Shown: positions 15,120 to 22,562 of the stretch, piece by piece
Numbering within the stretch: position 1 is the stretch's first letter
How the letters are laid out: every line of letters begins with the position of its first letter
Translations under genes and position numbers: made by a program
NCBI RefSeq assembly: GCF_964021735.1
Contig: NZ_CAXIBN010000027.1
Span: forward strand, 1 to 24,055
DNA: 24,055 nt
From: Wocania_A sp964021735
Lineage (GTDB): Bacteria > Bacteroidota > Bacteroidia > Flavobacteriales > Flavobacteriaceae
Reading direction: 5' to 3'
Notes under the pieces: model-generated
Told to the model about the DNA's origin: nothing
Databases searched by the model: none
The model's input: only the letters and a program-made list of their open reading frames with translations

Positions 15120-15497
15120 ATGAGTAAACCACTTACACCACAAGAATTACACAATTTAGCCATGAATCATGTTGGTAAAGATTTAGAAGCACGCGGTTTT
15201 GAGTTTATTGCTGTAAATAGTAAACTAAAAAAGCATCCGCAATTTGTGTGTATCGATAAAAACAAACAATACTTTTTTGTTATTGTTCGAGCAGTAATTT
15301 TACCAGATAATCCTAATAATTATGATGTAGTTTGGATGGAATCCTTTAAAAAGCATGCCAGAGAAAAAGATGCTAAAGTACTTTACGCGGGTGTAGGCTT
15401 AGGAAATCCAGATAATGAAAAATCGCCTATCTATTTAAATGAAGAATATTTGTTAGAATATAATGGCATACAAGTTTTAGAAACTAATTTGAATTAA
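15120..15497 (+). CDS. small uncharacterised protein between nqrF and apbE
   Basis: This 125-aa soluble protein has no signal peptide, membrane helix, Cys cluster or flavin motif. In flavobacterial genomes such proteins are, as I recall, sometimes labelled NqrF only because of their position; the sequence is not NqrF. The pattern is helix (SKPLTPQELHNLAMNHVGKD), strand (GFEFIAVN), two strands (PQFVCIDKNKQYFFVIVRAV), helix (MESFKKHAREKD), strand (AKVLYAGVGL). That order recalls the restriction-endonuclease-like fold, but the acidic catalytic residues of PD-(D/E)xK enzymes are not evident, so any nuclease activity is doubtful. It starts 15 nt after the terminator T run and 42 nt before apbE. 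A role in Nqr assembly or flavin insertion is context-based inference. Confidence 0.85.
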   Translation: MSKPLTPQELHNLAMNHVGKDLEARGFEFIAVNSKLKKHPQFVCIDKNKQYFFVIVRAVILPDNPNNYDVVWMESFKKHAREKDAKVLYAGVGLGNPDNEKSPIYLNEEYLLEYNGIQVLETNLN

Positions 15498-15509
15498 AAA
15501 AAAGTTGAA

Positions 15510-15529
15510 TTATTACCTCCTCGTAATAA
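15510..15529 (+). repeat. hairpin upstream of apbE, possible remnant of the ATTGCC...GCAAT repeat family
   Basis: TTATTAC (15510-15516) pairs with GTAATAA (15523-15529) around the loop CTCCTC, ending 10 nt before the apbE ATG. The right side TCGTAATAACGGATT resembles TCGCAATGGCGGATT at 7018-7032. In an mRNA this hairpin would lie in the apbE leader and could affect its translation. Confidence 0.45.
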
Positions 15530-15539
15530 CGGATTTATT

Positions 15540-16517
15540 ATGAAACGAATTTTAATATTATCTTTTCTGTTTGTTTTAATTTTTTCCTGTAAAAAAGAAG
15601 ATCCTAAAAACACCATTCTAGAAGGTGCCATTTTTGGTACGTATTATAGAGTAACTTATGATTCCGATATTAACTACCAAAATCAAATTGATAGCTTGTT
15701 TTATGTAATAAATAAATCGATGTCTACCTACCAAGTAAATTCAGATATTTCAAAATTAAATAGAAATGAAGATGTAGAAATTGACCAACATTTTATAAAG
15801 GTGTTTATTGTTTCAAAGAAGATTTATAAATTTACAAAAGGAGCATTCGATCCAACTATTGGAGCGGTAGTTAACGCATGGGATTTTGGACCAGAAGGAA
15901 AAATTGTAAATTTAGATAGCATTAAAATTGATAGCTTAATGCAGTCTGTAGGTTTTGATAAAGTAAAATTAGTAGATAAGAAAGTTGTGAAATCTCAAGA
16001 AACTTTTATAGACTTTAATGCGATAGCAAAAGGCTATGCCGCTGATGTTATTTCAGAATTTTTAAGTAACAAAAACTCTAAAAATCATCTTGTAGATATT
16101 GGTGGCGAATTGAGAGCAAGCGGTATTAATATTGAAAAACAAAAGCCTTGGAGAGTTGGCGTAGAAAACCCAAATTTTGATGGTACACAATCAATAAACC
16201 GAGCCTTAGTTTTAAAAGATGAAGCCATGGCTACTTCAGGAACTTATAGAAAATTTAAAGTAGATGAAAACGGAAACCGATATGCCCATATTATAGATAC
16301 AAAAACGGGTTACCCAAGCAAAACGAACTTATTAAGTATTTCTGTTATTACAGATAATTGTATGATGGCTGATGCCTATGCAACCGCTTTTAAAGCTATG
16401 GGTATTGAAAAAGTGAAAGCATTTTTAAAAACACATCCAGAACTTAAAGTGTTTTTAATTTTTGAAAATGAAAACAAAGAATTGGAAACCTTGACTTTAA
16501 ACGGTTTTCCAGAATAG
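15540..16517 (+). CDS. apbE: FAD:protein FMN transferase (ApbE), lipoprotein
   Basis: ApbE splits FAD and transfers FMN onto a Thr (or Ser) of target proteins such as NqrB, NqrC and Rnf subunits, outside the inner membrane. The 325-aa protein has a lipoprotein-type signal ending at Cys17 (LIFSCKKE). Family motifs are visible in order: GTYYRV (33-38), AFDPTIGAVVNAWDFG (102-117), IDFNAIAKGYAAD (157-169), VDIGGELRASG (185-195), PWRVGVENP (203-211), ATSGTYRKF (231-239), HIIDTKTGYP (250-259) and ADAYATAF (277-284), the last being part of the Mg-binding site. Length is normal. It lies downstream of the nqr operon and one gene after nqrF, so NqrB Thr228 and NqrC Thr222 are its expected targets. An intrinsic terminator separates it from nqrF, so expression may rely on readthrough or its own weak promoter. 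Confidence 0.95.
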   Translation: MKRILILSFLFVLIFSCKKEDPKNTILEGAIFGTYYRVTYDSDINYQNQIDSLFYVINKSMSTYQVNSDISKLNRNEDVEIDQHFIKVFIVSKKIYKFTKGAFDPTIGAVVNAWDFGPEGKIVNLDSIKIDSLMQSVGFDKVKLVDKKVVKSQETFIDFNAIAKGYAADVISEFLSNKNSKNHLVDIGGELRASGINIEKQKPWRVGVENPNFDGTQSINRALVLKDEAMATSGTYRKFKVDENGNRYAHIIDTKTGYPSKTNLLSISVITDNCMMADAYATAFKAMGIEKVKAFLKTHPELKVFLIFENENKELETLTLNGFPE

Positions 16518-16522
16518 TTGTC

Positions 16523-16556
16523 ATTGCACATCACATTTTTTATGTGATGTGGTAAT
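16523..16556. terminator. bidirectional hairpin between apbE and the methyltransferase gene (repeat family copy 2)
   Basis: CACATCACAT (16527-16536) pairs perfectly with ATGTGATGTG (16542-16551) around a TTTTT loop, and ATT/AAT extend it outward. It lies between two convergent stop codons. Its reverse complement resembles the hairpin at 6990-7024 (ATTRCCACATCACA..., then ...GCAATG), so it is both a likely transcript end and a member of a small repeat family. Confidence 0.65.
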
Positions 16557-16575
16557 CTGTTTGTTTTAATATTAA

Positions 16576-17340
16576 TTATTTATAACAAACTGGAATAATT
16601 TCCCCTTTAGCTAAACAATATTTTTCTATTTCTGCATCTGAAAGAGTTGATGTGTAATTCACTTCCTCAACTTTAAAGCCAATACTTCGTAGTTTGTCAA
16701 AATAATCTTTACCATAAACACGTACATGGTCGTATTGTCCAAATATTTTAGCACGTTCTTTTTTGTCTGTTATCGAATCATCTTCAAAAGTCTTTGCTCT
16801 ACTTAAATCTTGCGGAATTTGAAGAATTGCCATTCCGTTAGGTTTTAAAACACGATATAATTCTTGCATCGCTTTAGTGTCGTTTGGAATATGTTCTAAA
16901 ACATGATTGCATAAAATAACATCGTAACTATTATCTTTAAAAGGAAGATTACAAATATCTGCTTTTACATCTGCTAATGGCGAATTCAAATCTGTAGTTG
17001 TGTAATTCAAATTTTTCATCTTTCTAAAACGTTTGTAAAATGCTTGTTCTGGCGCAAAATGTAAGACTTTTTTTTCTGCTGAAAAGAAATCGGTTTCATT
17101 ATTTAAAAACAACCATAAAAGCCTATGACGCTCTAAACTTAATGTAGATGGAGATAGTACATTATTACGTTGTTTACCATATCCGTAGGGTAAAAAGGTT
17201 TTAAAACTTTTACCATCAATAGGGTCGGTGTATTTATCTCCCTTTAAAAAGAAAGCTAAAACAGGACGAATAATATAACTTAACCTAATTAGTAGAGGTC
17301 TAGGAATTACATTTAGTATAATTTTGAAGAGTTTTTTCAA
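16576..17340 (-). CDS. class I SAM-dependent methyltransferase, TTG start
   Basis: This 254-aa protein has a methyltransferase-11-like domain from about residue 85. VLHFAPE stands where the usual glycine-rich SAM loop lies, followed by YTTTDL, ADICNLPFKDNSYDVILCNHVLEHI and the post-motif LYRVLKPNGMAILQIP. The HFAPE variant occurs in a subset of methyltransferases, some near glycan genes; the substrate is unknown. The N-terminus (MKKLFKIILNVIPRPLLIRL) is basic and hydrophobic and may associate with the membrane. The start is TTG at 17340-17338: no in-frame ATG exists between the cupin stop and this point, and the next internal Met (about residue 107) lies inside the domain. It is the third gene of the map-cupin-methyltransferase unit, in the same frame as the cupin and separated from its stop by two codons. 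Confidence 0.85.
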   Translation of the reverse strand: MKKLFKIILNVIPRPLLIRLSYIIRPVLAFFLKGDKYTDPIDGKSFKTFLPYGYGKQRNNVLSPSTLSLERHRLLWLFLNNETDFFSAEKKVLHFAPEQAFYKRFRKMKNLNYTTTDLNSPLADVKADICNLPFKDNSYDVILCNHVLEHIPNDTKAMQELYRVLKPNGMAILQIPQDLSRAKTFEDDSITDKKERAKIFGQYDHVRVYGKDYFDKLRSIGFKVEEVNYTSTLSDAEIEKYCLAKGEIIPVCYK

Positions 17341-17346
17341 AAGCGA

Positions 17347-17664
17347 TTATTTATAATCTTCGCGTAAAGGGAAGAATGTATCAATAACAATACAATTTGT
17401 TAACGCATTTGCACTGTGAATCGCATTTGAAGGTATTACTGTAATTGAATCTGATTCAAGGATTTGAGTTATACCATCAATTGTCATTTCTAATTTACCA
17501 GAAATTACCTGAGTAATTTGTTGATGAATATGAGAGTGTGCTGGTAAAATAGCTCCTTTTTCAATATTGATAAGCCCTACAGTATTATTATTAGTATGAA
17601 TATATTTTCCTTTTATACCTTCAACAAGGTCTTTTTCTGGTATGTCTGAAAATTTATAAGTCAT
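17347..17664 (-). CDS. cupin domain protein
   Basis: This 105-aa single-domain cupin carries the first metal motif as AHSHIHQQITQVISG (42-56; His43, His45 and possibly His47 or Gln48) and the second at SNAIHSANA (79-87; His83), with GKLEMTIDG between. Such small cupins bind a divalent metal and serve as isomerases, dioxygenases or sugar-binding proteins; the substrate cannot be told. It starts 2 nt after map and ends 6 nt before the methyltransferase, so the three genes are one transcript. The C-terminal half of the barrel is complete and nothing appears missing. Confidence 0.85.
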   Translation of the reverse strand: MTYKFSDIPEKDLVEGIKGKYIHTNNNTVGLINIEKGAILPAHSHIHQQITQVISGKLEMTIDGITQILESDSITVIPSNAIHSANALTNCIVIDTFFPLREDYK

Positions 17665-17666
17665 AA

Positions 17667-18485
17667 CTATAAAACAAACTGTTTTTGTCTAAATTCCTCT
17701 TCCTCATTACTATCAATTCCTAAAGCGTCGTATATATAAGCAAAAGTTGAGAGTAATTCTGGTTTGCCATTTACTAATGCTACATCATGTTCAAAATGAG
17801 CACTTGGTTTATTGTCTAATGTTGTAATGGTCCAACCGTCTTTATGTTGTTTTATTCTTTGAGTTCCCATATTAATCATTGGCTCAATAGCAACCACCAT
17901 ACCATCTATAAATTTTTTACCACGCCCACGTTTTCCATAATTTGGCATTTCTGGGTCTTCGTGCATTTTACTTCCTAAACCATGACCGACTAATTCTCTC
18001 ACGACTCCATAACCATGATCTTCGCAATATTTTTGAATGGCATAACCAACATCGCCAACACGATTACCTTTTTTAAATTCTCTAATACCAATATATAAAG
18101 ACTCTTTGGTAACTTGTAGAAGTTTTTTTGTTTCAGGAGCAATTTCGCCAACAGCAAACGTGTAGGCATGATCGCCATAAAAACCATTTTTTAAAGCACC
18201 GCAATCAATAGATATTATATCTCCTTCTTTTAAAGGTTCATTTGTTGGAAACCCATGGACTACTTGATCGTTTGGGCTCATACAAAGCGTGTTAGGAAAA
18301 TCATATAACCCTAAAAATCCTGGTACAGCACCTTGTTCTCTAATATATTCTTCAGCAATTTTATCTAATTGGAGTGTTGTTACTCCAGGTTTTACTTCTT
18401 TGGCTAGTATGCCTAATGTTTTAGAAACAATCAAAGCGCTTTCTCGCATTAATTCAATTTCCTCGCTTGTTTTTACTATAATCAT
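17667..18485 (-). CDS. map: methionine aminopeptidase, type I
   Basis: Map removes the N-terminal Met from new cytoplasmic proteins. The 272-aa protein has the full set of expected residues: His77 (QVVHGFP), metal ligands Asp94 (ISIDCGA), Asp105 (YGDHAYTF), His168 (LVGHGLG), Glu201 (AIEPM) and Glu232 (HFEHD). The pita-bread fold is complete; the short C-terminal extension (NEEEEFRQKQFVL) is typical of Bacteroidetes copies. It is the first gene of a three-gene unit and has a TAnnTTTG promoter 18-25 nt upstream. Elsewhere in bacteria map often lies near ribosomal protein genes, which are absent here, so this may be a second copy or simply relocated. Confidence 0.95.
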   Translation of the reverse strand: MIIVKTSEEIELMRESALIVSKTLGILAKEVKPGVTTLQLDKIAEEYIREQGAVPGFLGLYDFPNTLCMSPNDQVVHGFPTNEPLKEGDIISIDCGALKNGFYGDHAYTFAVGEIAPETKKLLQVTKESLYIGIREFKKGNRVGDVGYAIQKYCEDHGYGVVRELVGHGLGSKMHEDPEMPNYGKRGRGKKFIDGMVVAIEPMINMGTQRIKQHKDGWTITTLDNKPSAHFEHDVALVNGKPELLSTFAYIYDALGIDSNEEEEFRQKQFVL

Positions 18486-18502
18486 CTTTTAAAAAATATG
18501 TG

Positions 18503-18510
18503 CAAAGATA
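18503..18510 (-). promoter_or_regulatory. -7 box of the map promoter
   Basis: TATCTTTG on the minus strand fits TAnnTTTG, with 17 nt between it and the map ATG. No clear -33 TTG is seen. Confidence 0.5.
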
Positions 18511-18580
18511 CTTAAAATTAAAATTCTAATTATTCTGACTTTATATGACTTTTGACATTTTTTATCAGCTTTAAAATAAA

Positions 18581-18588
18581 TAATTTTG
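18581..18588 (+). promoter_or_regulatory. -7 box of the CoA-transferase gene
   Basis: TAATTTTG fits TAnnTTTG and lies 19 nt before the ATG at 18608. A TTG at 18552-18554 is 26 nt upstream, longer than the usual spacing. Confidence 0.5.
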
Positions 18589-18607
18589 TGCTATAAATAC
18601 TTGAAAA

Positions 18608-19873
18608 ATGTTTAAAGTAGTAAGTGCTCAAGAAGCTGTAAAGACAATTAAAAGTAACAATAGAGTTTATATTCAAGCAGCTGCTGCCGCTCCGCAGTTA
18701 TTAATGAATGCGATGTCTGAAAGACATGAAGAATTACGTAATGTTGAGGTTTGCCATTTACATGTTGAAGGCGAAACACGATATGCAAACCCGGAATTTA
18801 AAAATAGTTTTCACGTCAATTCATTTTTTATAGGAAGTAATGTAAGGCATACGTTAACAGCAGGAAATGGATCATATACCCCTGTTTTTTTAAGTGAATT
18901 GCCTTTATTGTTTAAGCGGAATATATTACCGTTAGATGTAGCATTAATTCATGTGTCTGTTCCAGATAAACACGGATATTGCTCATTAGGTGTTTCGGTT
19001 GAAGCTACTTTAGCAGCTATTGAAAATGCAAAAATTGTTATAGCACAAGTAAACCCTCAAATGCCTAGAACTCATGGTGATGGTATAATACATCATACCG
19101 AAATTGATTTATTTGTAGAATGCGATGAGTCAATACCAACACATAATATTAGTAAACCAACTGCTATTGAAAATAAAATTGGAGGTTATGTTGCAAGTTT
19201 AATTGAAGATAAAAGCACGCTGCAAATGGGTGTTGGATCTATTCCTAATGCTGTTTTGTCTCGACTTACAAATCATAAAAATTTAGGGTTACATACTGAA
19301 ATGTTTTCAGATGGCGTTATTGATTTAATTTTGAATGATGTTATCAATGGGAATTATAAAACAATTAATCCAGGTAGAGCTTTAACAACTTTTTTGATGG
19401 GTTCAAAACGTTTGTATGATTATGTAGATGATAATCCTTTTATAGAAATGAGAGCTTCAGATTATGTAAATGATGTTTCAATAATCAAACAAAACCCAAA
19501 AATGGTTGCAATTAATTCTGCAATAGAAGTAGATTTAACAGGGCAAGTTTGCGCAGACTCAATTGGAGCAAAAATGTATTCGGGTGTTGGTGGGCAAATG
19601 GATTATATTCGAGGTGCATCACTTAGCGAAGGTGGTAAGGCTATTATTGCATTGCCATCAGTAACACGCAAAGGTATTAGCAGAATTGTACCTAGTTTAA
19701 AACCAGGTGCGGGAGTAGTTACAACACGTGCACATGTACATCATGTTGTTACTGAGTATGGTATAGCTAATTTATACGGAAAAACTATAAAAGATAGAAT
19801 TAAAGCTTTAGTAGATATAGCACATCCAGACCATAGAGAGTCTATTGATAAAGCTTATTTCGAATTAATTTAA
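18608..19873 (+). CDS. acetyl-CoA hydrolase/CoA-transferase family protein
   Basis: This 421-aa protein has the two-domain fold of the acetyl-CoA hydrolase / 4-hydroxybutyrate CoA-transferase family. Marks are VSVPDKHGYCSLGVSVEAT (117-135), MGVGSIPNAVL (207-217), and the catalytic Glu231 in GLHTEMFSDG, which forms a glutamyl-CoA thioester. The C-terminal domain has MYSGVGGQMDYIRGA, and TEYGIANLYGKTIKDR is the family signature. It moves CoA between acetate and another carboxylate, or hydrolyses acyl-CoA; the sequence does not fix the donor. It is cytoplasmic, has its own promoter and is divergent from map. Its stop lies 3 nt from the end of the convergent HAD gene. Confidence 0.9.
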   Translation: MFKVVSAQEAVKTIKSNNRVYIQAAAAAPQLLMNAMSERHEELRNVEVCHLHVEGETRYANPEFKNSFHVNSFFIGSNVRHTLTAGNGSYTPVFLSELPLLFKRNILPLDVALIHVSVPDKHGYCSLGVSVEATLAAIENAKIVIAQVNPQMPRTHGDGIIHHTEIDLFVECDESIPTHNISKPTAIENKIGGYVASLIEDKSTLQMGVGSIPNAVLSRLTNHKNLGLHTEMFSDGVIDLILNDVINGNYKTINPGRALTTFLMGSKRLYDYVDDNPFIEMRASDYVNDVSIIKQNPKMVAINSAIEVDLTGQVCADSIGAKMYSGVGGQMDYIRGASLSEGGKAIIALPSVTRKGISRIVPSLKPGAGVVTTRAHVHHVVTEYGIANLYGKTIKDRIKALVDIAHPDHRESIDKAYFELI

Positions 19874-19876
19874 AGT

Positions 19877-20281
19877 TTATTTAAAGAAGCTAAAAAAACC
19901 TTTTTTATTTTCTGGCAGGTTTGGTTTTGTATTGGTAAGCATTTGGTATATTTCGCCCCAACCTATAAAGCCACCAATATTTCTGTCGTCTATAAATAAA
20001 TCAGCATGAATTTTTCTACTTATGCTTTCATTGTATTCTTCACCAGAGAAACTACTATTTATGGCATAAAATACAACGCCATTATTTTCACAAAAGGTAA
20101 CAGCTTCGTTTAACTTTTCGCCACACCTGTAAGTCCATAAAATTAGTCTATGACCTTCTTCTTGTAATTTTTTCAGGGTTTCAAAAGCAAAAAGTTTAGG
20201 TTTTCCTATTTTTGGGTAATCATCTTCCACAATAGTACCATCAAAATCTACAGCAATTATAAGTGTTTTGTTAAAATTCAT
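19877..20281 (-). CDS. small HAD-superfamily phosphatase-like protein (BT0820-like)
   Basis: This 134-aa protein has the HAD nucleophile motif VDFDGTIVED (Asp12, Asp14), a Thr-containing motif LILWTYRCG (46-54) and an acidic motif near the end, ADLFIDDRNIGG. The cap domain is missing, as in other minimal HAD proteins such as the Bacteroides BT0820 type, so small phosphorylated compounds or nucleotides are possible substrates. The conserved Lys of motif III is not obvious, so activity is uncertain. It is a single gene with a TAnnTTTG box just upstream and converges with the CoA-transferase gene. Confidence 0.8.
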   Translation of the reverse strand: MNFNKTLIIAVDFDGTIVEDDYPKIGKPKLFAFETLKKLQEEGHRLILWTYRCGEKLNEAVTFCENNGVVFYAINSSFSGEEYNESISRKIHADLFIDDRNIGGFIGWGEIYQMLTNTKPNLPENKKGFFSFFK

Positions 20282-20306
20282 TCAAATTATAGACTTGAGT
20301 TTAGCA

Positions 20307-20314
20307 CAAAAGTA
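20307..20314 (-). promoter_or_regulatory. -7 box of the HAD gene
   Basis: TACTTTTG on the minus strand fits TAnnTTTG and lies 25 nt before the ATG at 20281. It sits in the 55-nt gap downstream of gpmI. Confidence 0.5.
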
Positions 20315-20336
20315 CAATAATTTATTTTTCATTTAT

Positions 20337-21854
20337 TTAAACCAAAGCATGTTGAGTCATAGCTTTAGGTTGCGGTACGCCCATAAGTTTTAATATAGTT
20401 GGAGCCATATCTCCTAAAATACCGTTTTTAATATTTTTTAATTCATTATCAATTAAAATTACAGGAACAGGATTTGTTGTGTGTGCGGTATTTGGTGTAC
20501 CATCTGGATTGATCATGGTTTCGCAATTGCCATGATCTGCTATAAGTAAGGTGGTATAACCATTGTTTAAAGCCGTAGAAACTACATCTTTCACACATTC
20601 ATCAACGGCTTCACAGGCTTTTATTGCTGCTTCCATAACGCCAGTGTGCCCAACCATATCTCCATTTGCAAAATTTAAGCAAACAAAATCTACATCGCTT
20701 TTTTGCAATTCTGGTACAAGTGCATCGCGCAGTTCGTAAGCACTCATTTCGGGTTTTAAATCGTATGTAGCCACTTTAGGTGAGTTTCTTAAAATTCTGG
20801 TTTCACCATTAAAAGGAGTTTCGCGTCCGCCAGAAAAGAAAAAGGTAACATGCGGGTATTTTTCGGTTTCAGCAATTCTAATTTGTTTTTTATTATGTTT
20901 TTCTAAAACTTCACCTAAAGTTTCAGTTAAATTATCTTTATTGAATATAACGTTAATGTTTTTGTAGGTGTCGTCATAATTAGTAAGCGTTACATAATGC
21001 AAATTGATTTTATGCATATTTTGCTCGTGAAAATCGGTTTGTGATAAAGCTTCAGTTAGCTCACGACCGCGATCTGTTCTGAAATTGAAGAATATCACAA
21101 CATCATCTTCTTCAATATTTGTAACAGGTTTATCGGTTTCATCAACCATAATAATTGGTTTGATAAACTCATCGGTAACATCGTTATCATAGCTTTTCTG
21201 AATAGATTTTGTTGCATTAGTCGATTTTTCACCAACGCTATTAACCATAGCATCGTAGGCTAACTTTACACGTTCCCAACGTTTATCCCTATCCATGGCG
21301 TAGTAACGACCAGTTATAGTTGCTAATTTGGTGTTTGTGTCTTCAATATGGTTTTCCAATTCTGTTATAAACCCATAACCAGATTTAGGATCAACATCAC
21401 GTCCGTCTGTAAATGCATGCACATAAGTGTTGGTTAATCCAAAATCGTTAGCAGCATCAATTAAACCTAGTAAATGGTTAATATGCGAATGCACGCCACC
21501 ATCACTTAGTAAACCTAAAAAATGAACATTTTTATTATTATTTTTCGCATAGTTAAACGCATCAACTAAAACTTTTTCAGTATTAAGGGTTTTATTTTTA
21601 ACAGCTAAATTTACTTTCACTAGATCCTGATAAACAATACGTCCAGCTCCCAAATTCATATGTCCAACTTCACTATTTCCCATCTGACCTTCAGGTAAAC
21701 CAACATGTAATCCATCAGTTCTTAAGGTAGCAAAAGGATATTTTTTATACAGTGAATCTATAAATGGTGTATTGGCATGATCGATTGCTGAAACTTTTGG
21801 GTCTGGAGAATTTCCCCAGCCATCCAATATCATTAAGATGACTTTTTTGTTCAT
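20337..21854 (-). CDS. gpmI: 2,3-bisphosphoglycerate-independent phosphoglycerate mutase
   Basis: GpmI interconverts 3- and 2-phosphoglycerate in glycolysis, using two Mn2+. I place the start at 21854 (MNKKVILMILDGWG), because the family begins there and a good promoter lies within the 23-codon upstream extension of the frame. That gives 505 aa, the normal length. Visible active-site parts are Asp11 (ILDGWG), nucleophile Ser61 (GQMGNSEVGHMNLGAGR), FTDGRD, NFRTDRGRE, NFANGDMVGHTG, IADHGNCE and NTAHTTNPVP. The protein is cytoplasmic and apparently intact. It is probably a single-gene transcript, with only 55 nt to the HAD gene. Confidence 0.96.
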   Translation of the reverse strand: MNKKVILMILDGWGNSPDPKVSAIDHANTPFIDSLYKKYPFATLRTDGLHVGLPEGQMGNSEVGHMNLGAGRIVYQDLVKVNLAVKNKTLNTEKVLVDAFNYAKNNNKNVHFLGLLSDGGVHSHINHLLGLIDAANDFGLTNTYVHAFTDGRDVDPKSGYGFITELENHIEDTNTKLATITGRYYAMDRDKRWERVKLAYDAMVNSVGEKSTNATKSIQKSYDNDVTDEFIKPIIMVDETDKPVTNIEEDDVVIFFNFRTDRGRELTEALSQTDFHEQNMHKINLHYVTLTNYDDTYKNINVIFNKDNLTETLGEVLEKHNKKQIRIAETEKYPHVTFFFSGGRETPFNGETRILRNSPKVATYDLKPEMSAYELRDALVPELQKSDVDFVCLNFANGDMVGHTGVMEAAIKACEAVDECVKDVVSTALNNGYTTLLIADHGNCETMINPDGTPNTAHTTNPVPVILIDNELKNIKNGILGDMAPTILKLMGVPQPKAMTQHALV

Positions 21855-21877
21855 TTTTATAAAAAAATTTAAGTAAT

Positions 21878-21885
21878 CAAAGATA
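21878..21885 (-). promoter_or_regulatory. -7 box of the gpmI promoter
   Basis: TATCTTTG on the minus strand fits TAnnTTTG, with 23 nt between it and the ATG at 21854. It supports that start over an upstream ATG at 21923. Confidence 0.55.
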
Positions 21886-22044
21886 GTGAGATTATAAAAA
21901 ATATCCTTGTAAAAAACCTTCAAAAAGCTCTAAAACAAAAGATTTTTGCGAGTATCTCAATGAAGAAGCTTTAACATAATAAAATGTGAAATCAATGTTA
22001 AAAAAATGTTATTAATATTTTTTTATGTAACAGATTAAAGTTTT

Positions 22045-22074
22045 TGTCGTCTCTTTAGTATATCAAAAAACGAA
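22045..22074 (+). promoter_or_regulatory. possible alternative-sigma promoter of the ankyrin gene
   Basis: TGTCGT (22045-22050) is followed after 20 nt by CGAA (22071-22074), 28 nt before the ATG. There is no TAnnTTTG box in this leader. The TGTC plus CG layout recalls ECF-type promoters, but the spacing is longer than usual, so this is only a suggestion. Confidence 0.25.
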
Positions 22075-22102
22075 ATCAATAATCAAATTAAAATCTTTCA
22101 TC

Positions 22103-22486
22103 ATGAAAAAAACAATCATTATTTCCGCAATCGCATTATGCTTCTCTGTAGTATCTGTTAATGCAAAATCTATTAATGAAAGCGCTAAAGGTTATAGCGT
22201 AGAATCTGTAGTTCAAGTTAATCCTTTTTGTGTATCCATAGCTAAAGGAGACATAGAAACCGTTAAGAAACTTATTGATTTAGGCCAAGATGTTAACAAA
22301 AAATCTAATGGAATGACACCAGCAATGTATGCAGCGAAGTTTAACAGAACAGACATTTTAAAGCTTTTAATATCTAAAGGAGCTAAGTTAAAAATTAAGT
22401 CCGATAAGGGTTTAACTGCTATGAAATATGCAAAACAATCTAATGCAAAAGAAGCTTTGTCAATTATTGAAGAAGCGTTAAGTTAG
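22103..22486 (+). CDS. secreted ankyrin-repeat protein
   Basis: This 127-aa protein has a signal peptide (MKKTIIISAIALCFSVVSVNA) and about two and a half ankyrin repeats: CVSIAKGDIETVKKLIDLGQDVN, then GMTPAMYAAKFNRTDILKLLISKGAKL, then GLTAMKYAKQSNAKEALSII (the first two begin near residues 43 and 73). Ankyrin repeats bind protein partners. Small exported ankyrin proteins of this type in bacteria are sometimes linked to catalases and stress, but no catalase gene is in the window. It should be periplasmic. It is monocistronic, with a strong terminator after it. Confidence 0.85.
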   Translation: MKKTIIISAIALCFSVVSVNAKSINESAKGYSVESVVQVNPFCVSIAKGDIETVKKLIDLGQDVNKKSNGMTPAMYAAKFNRTDILKLLISKGAKLKIKSDKGLTAMKYAKQSNAKEALSIIEEALS

Positions 22487-22533
22487 AAAATAATTAATTA
22501 TTCATATAACAATTATTTAGAGCTAGTCACTCG

Positions 22534-22562
22534 AAAAAGCCTTGTTTTGCAAGGCTTTTTTT
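22534..22562. terminator. bidirectional terminator between the ankyrin and M48 genes
   Basis: AAAAAGCCTTG and CAAGGCTTTTT form an 11-bp stem with a 5-nt loop, with T runs on both strands. It lies between convergent genes, and its plus-strand T tract touches the M48 stop codon at 22561. Confidence 0.88.

Noticed and set aside
15120..15497. Second NqrF copy or truncated NqrF
   Set aside because: It has no ferredoxin cysteines and no FAD or NAD motifs; the true NqrF is complete at 13731-15047.
22103..22486. Catalase-linked ankyrin (KatA-AnkB type) system
   Set aside because: No catalase gene lies in the window, so only the general ankyrin call is supported.
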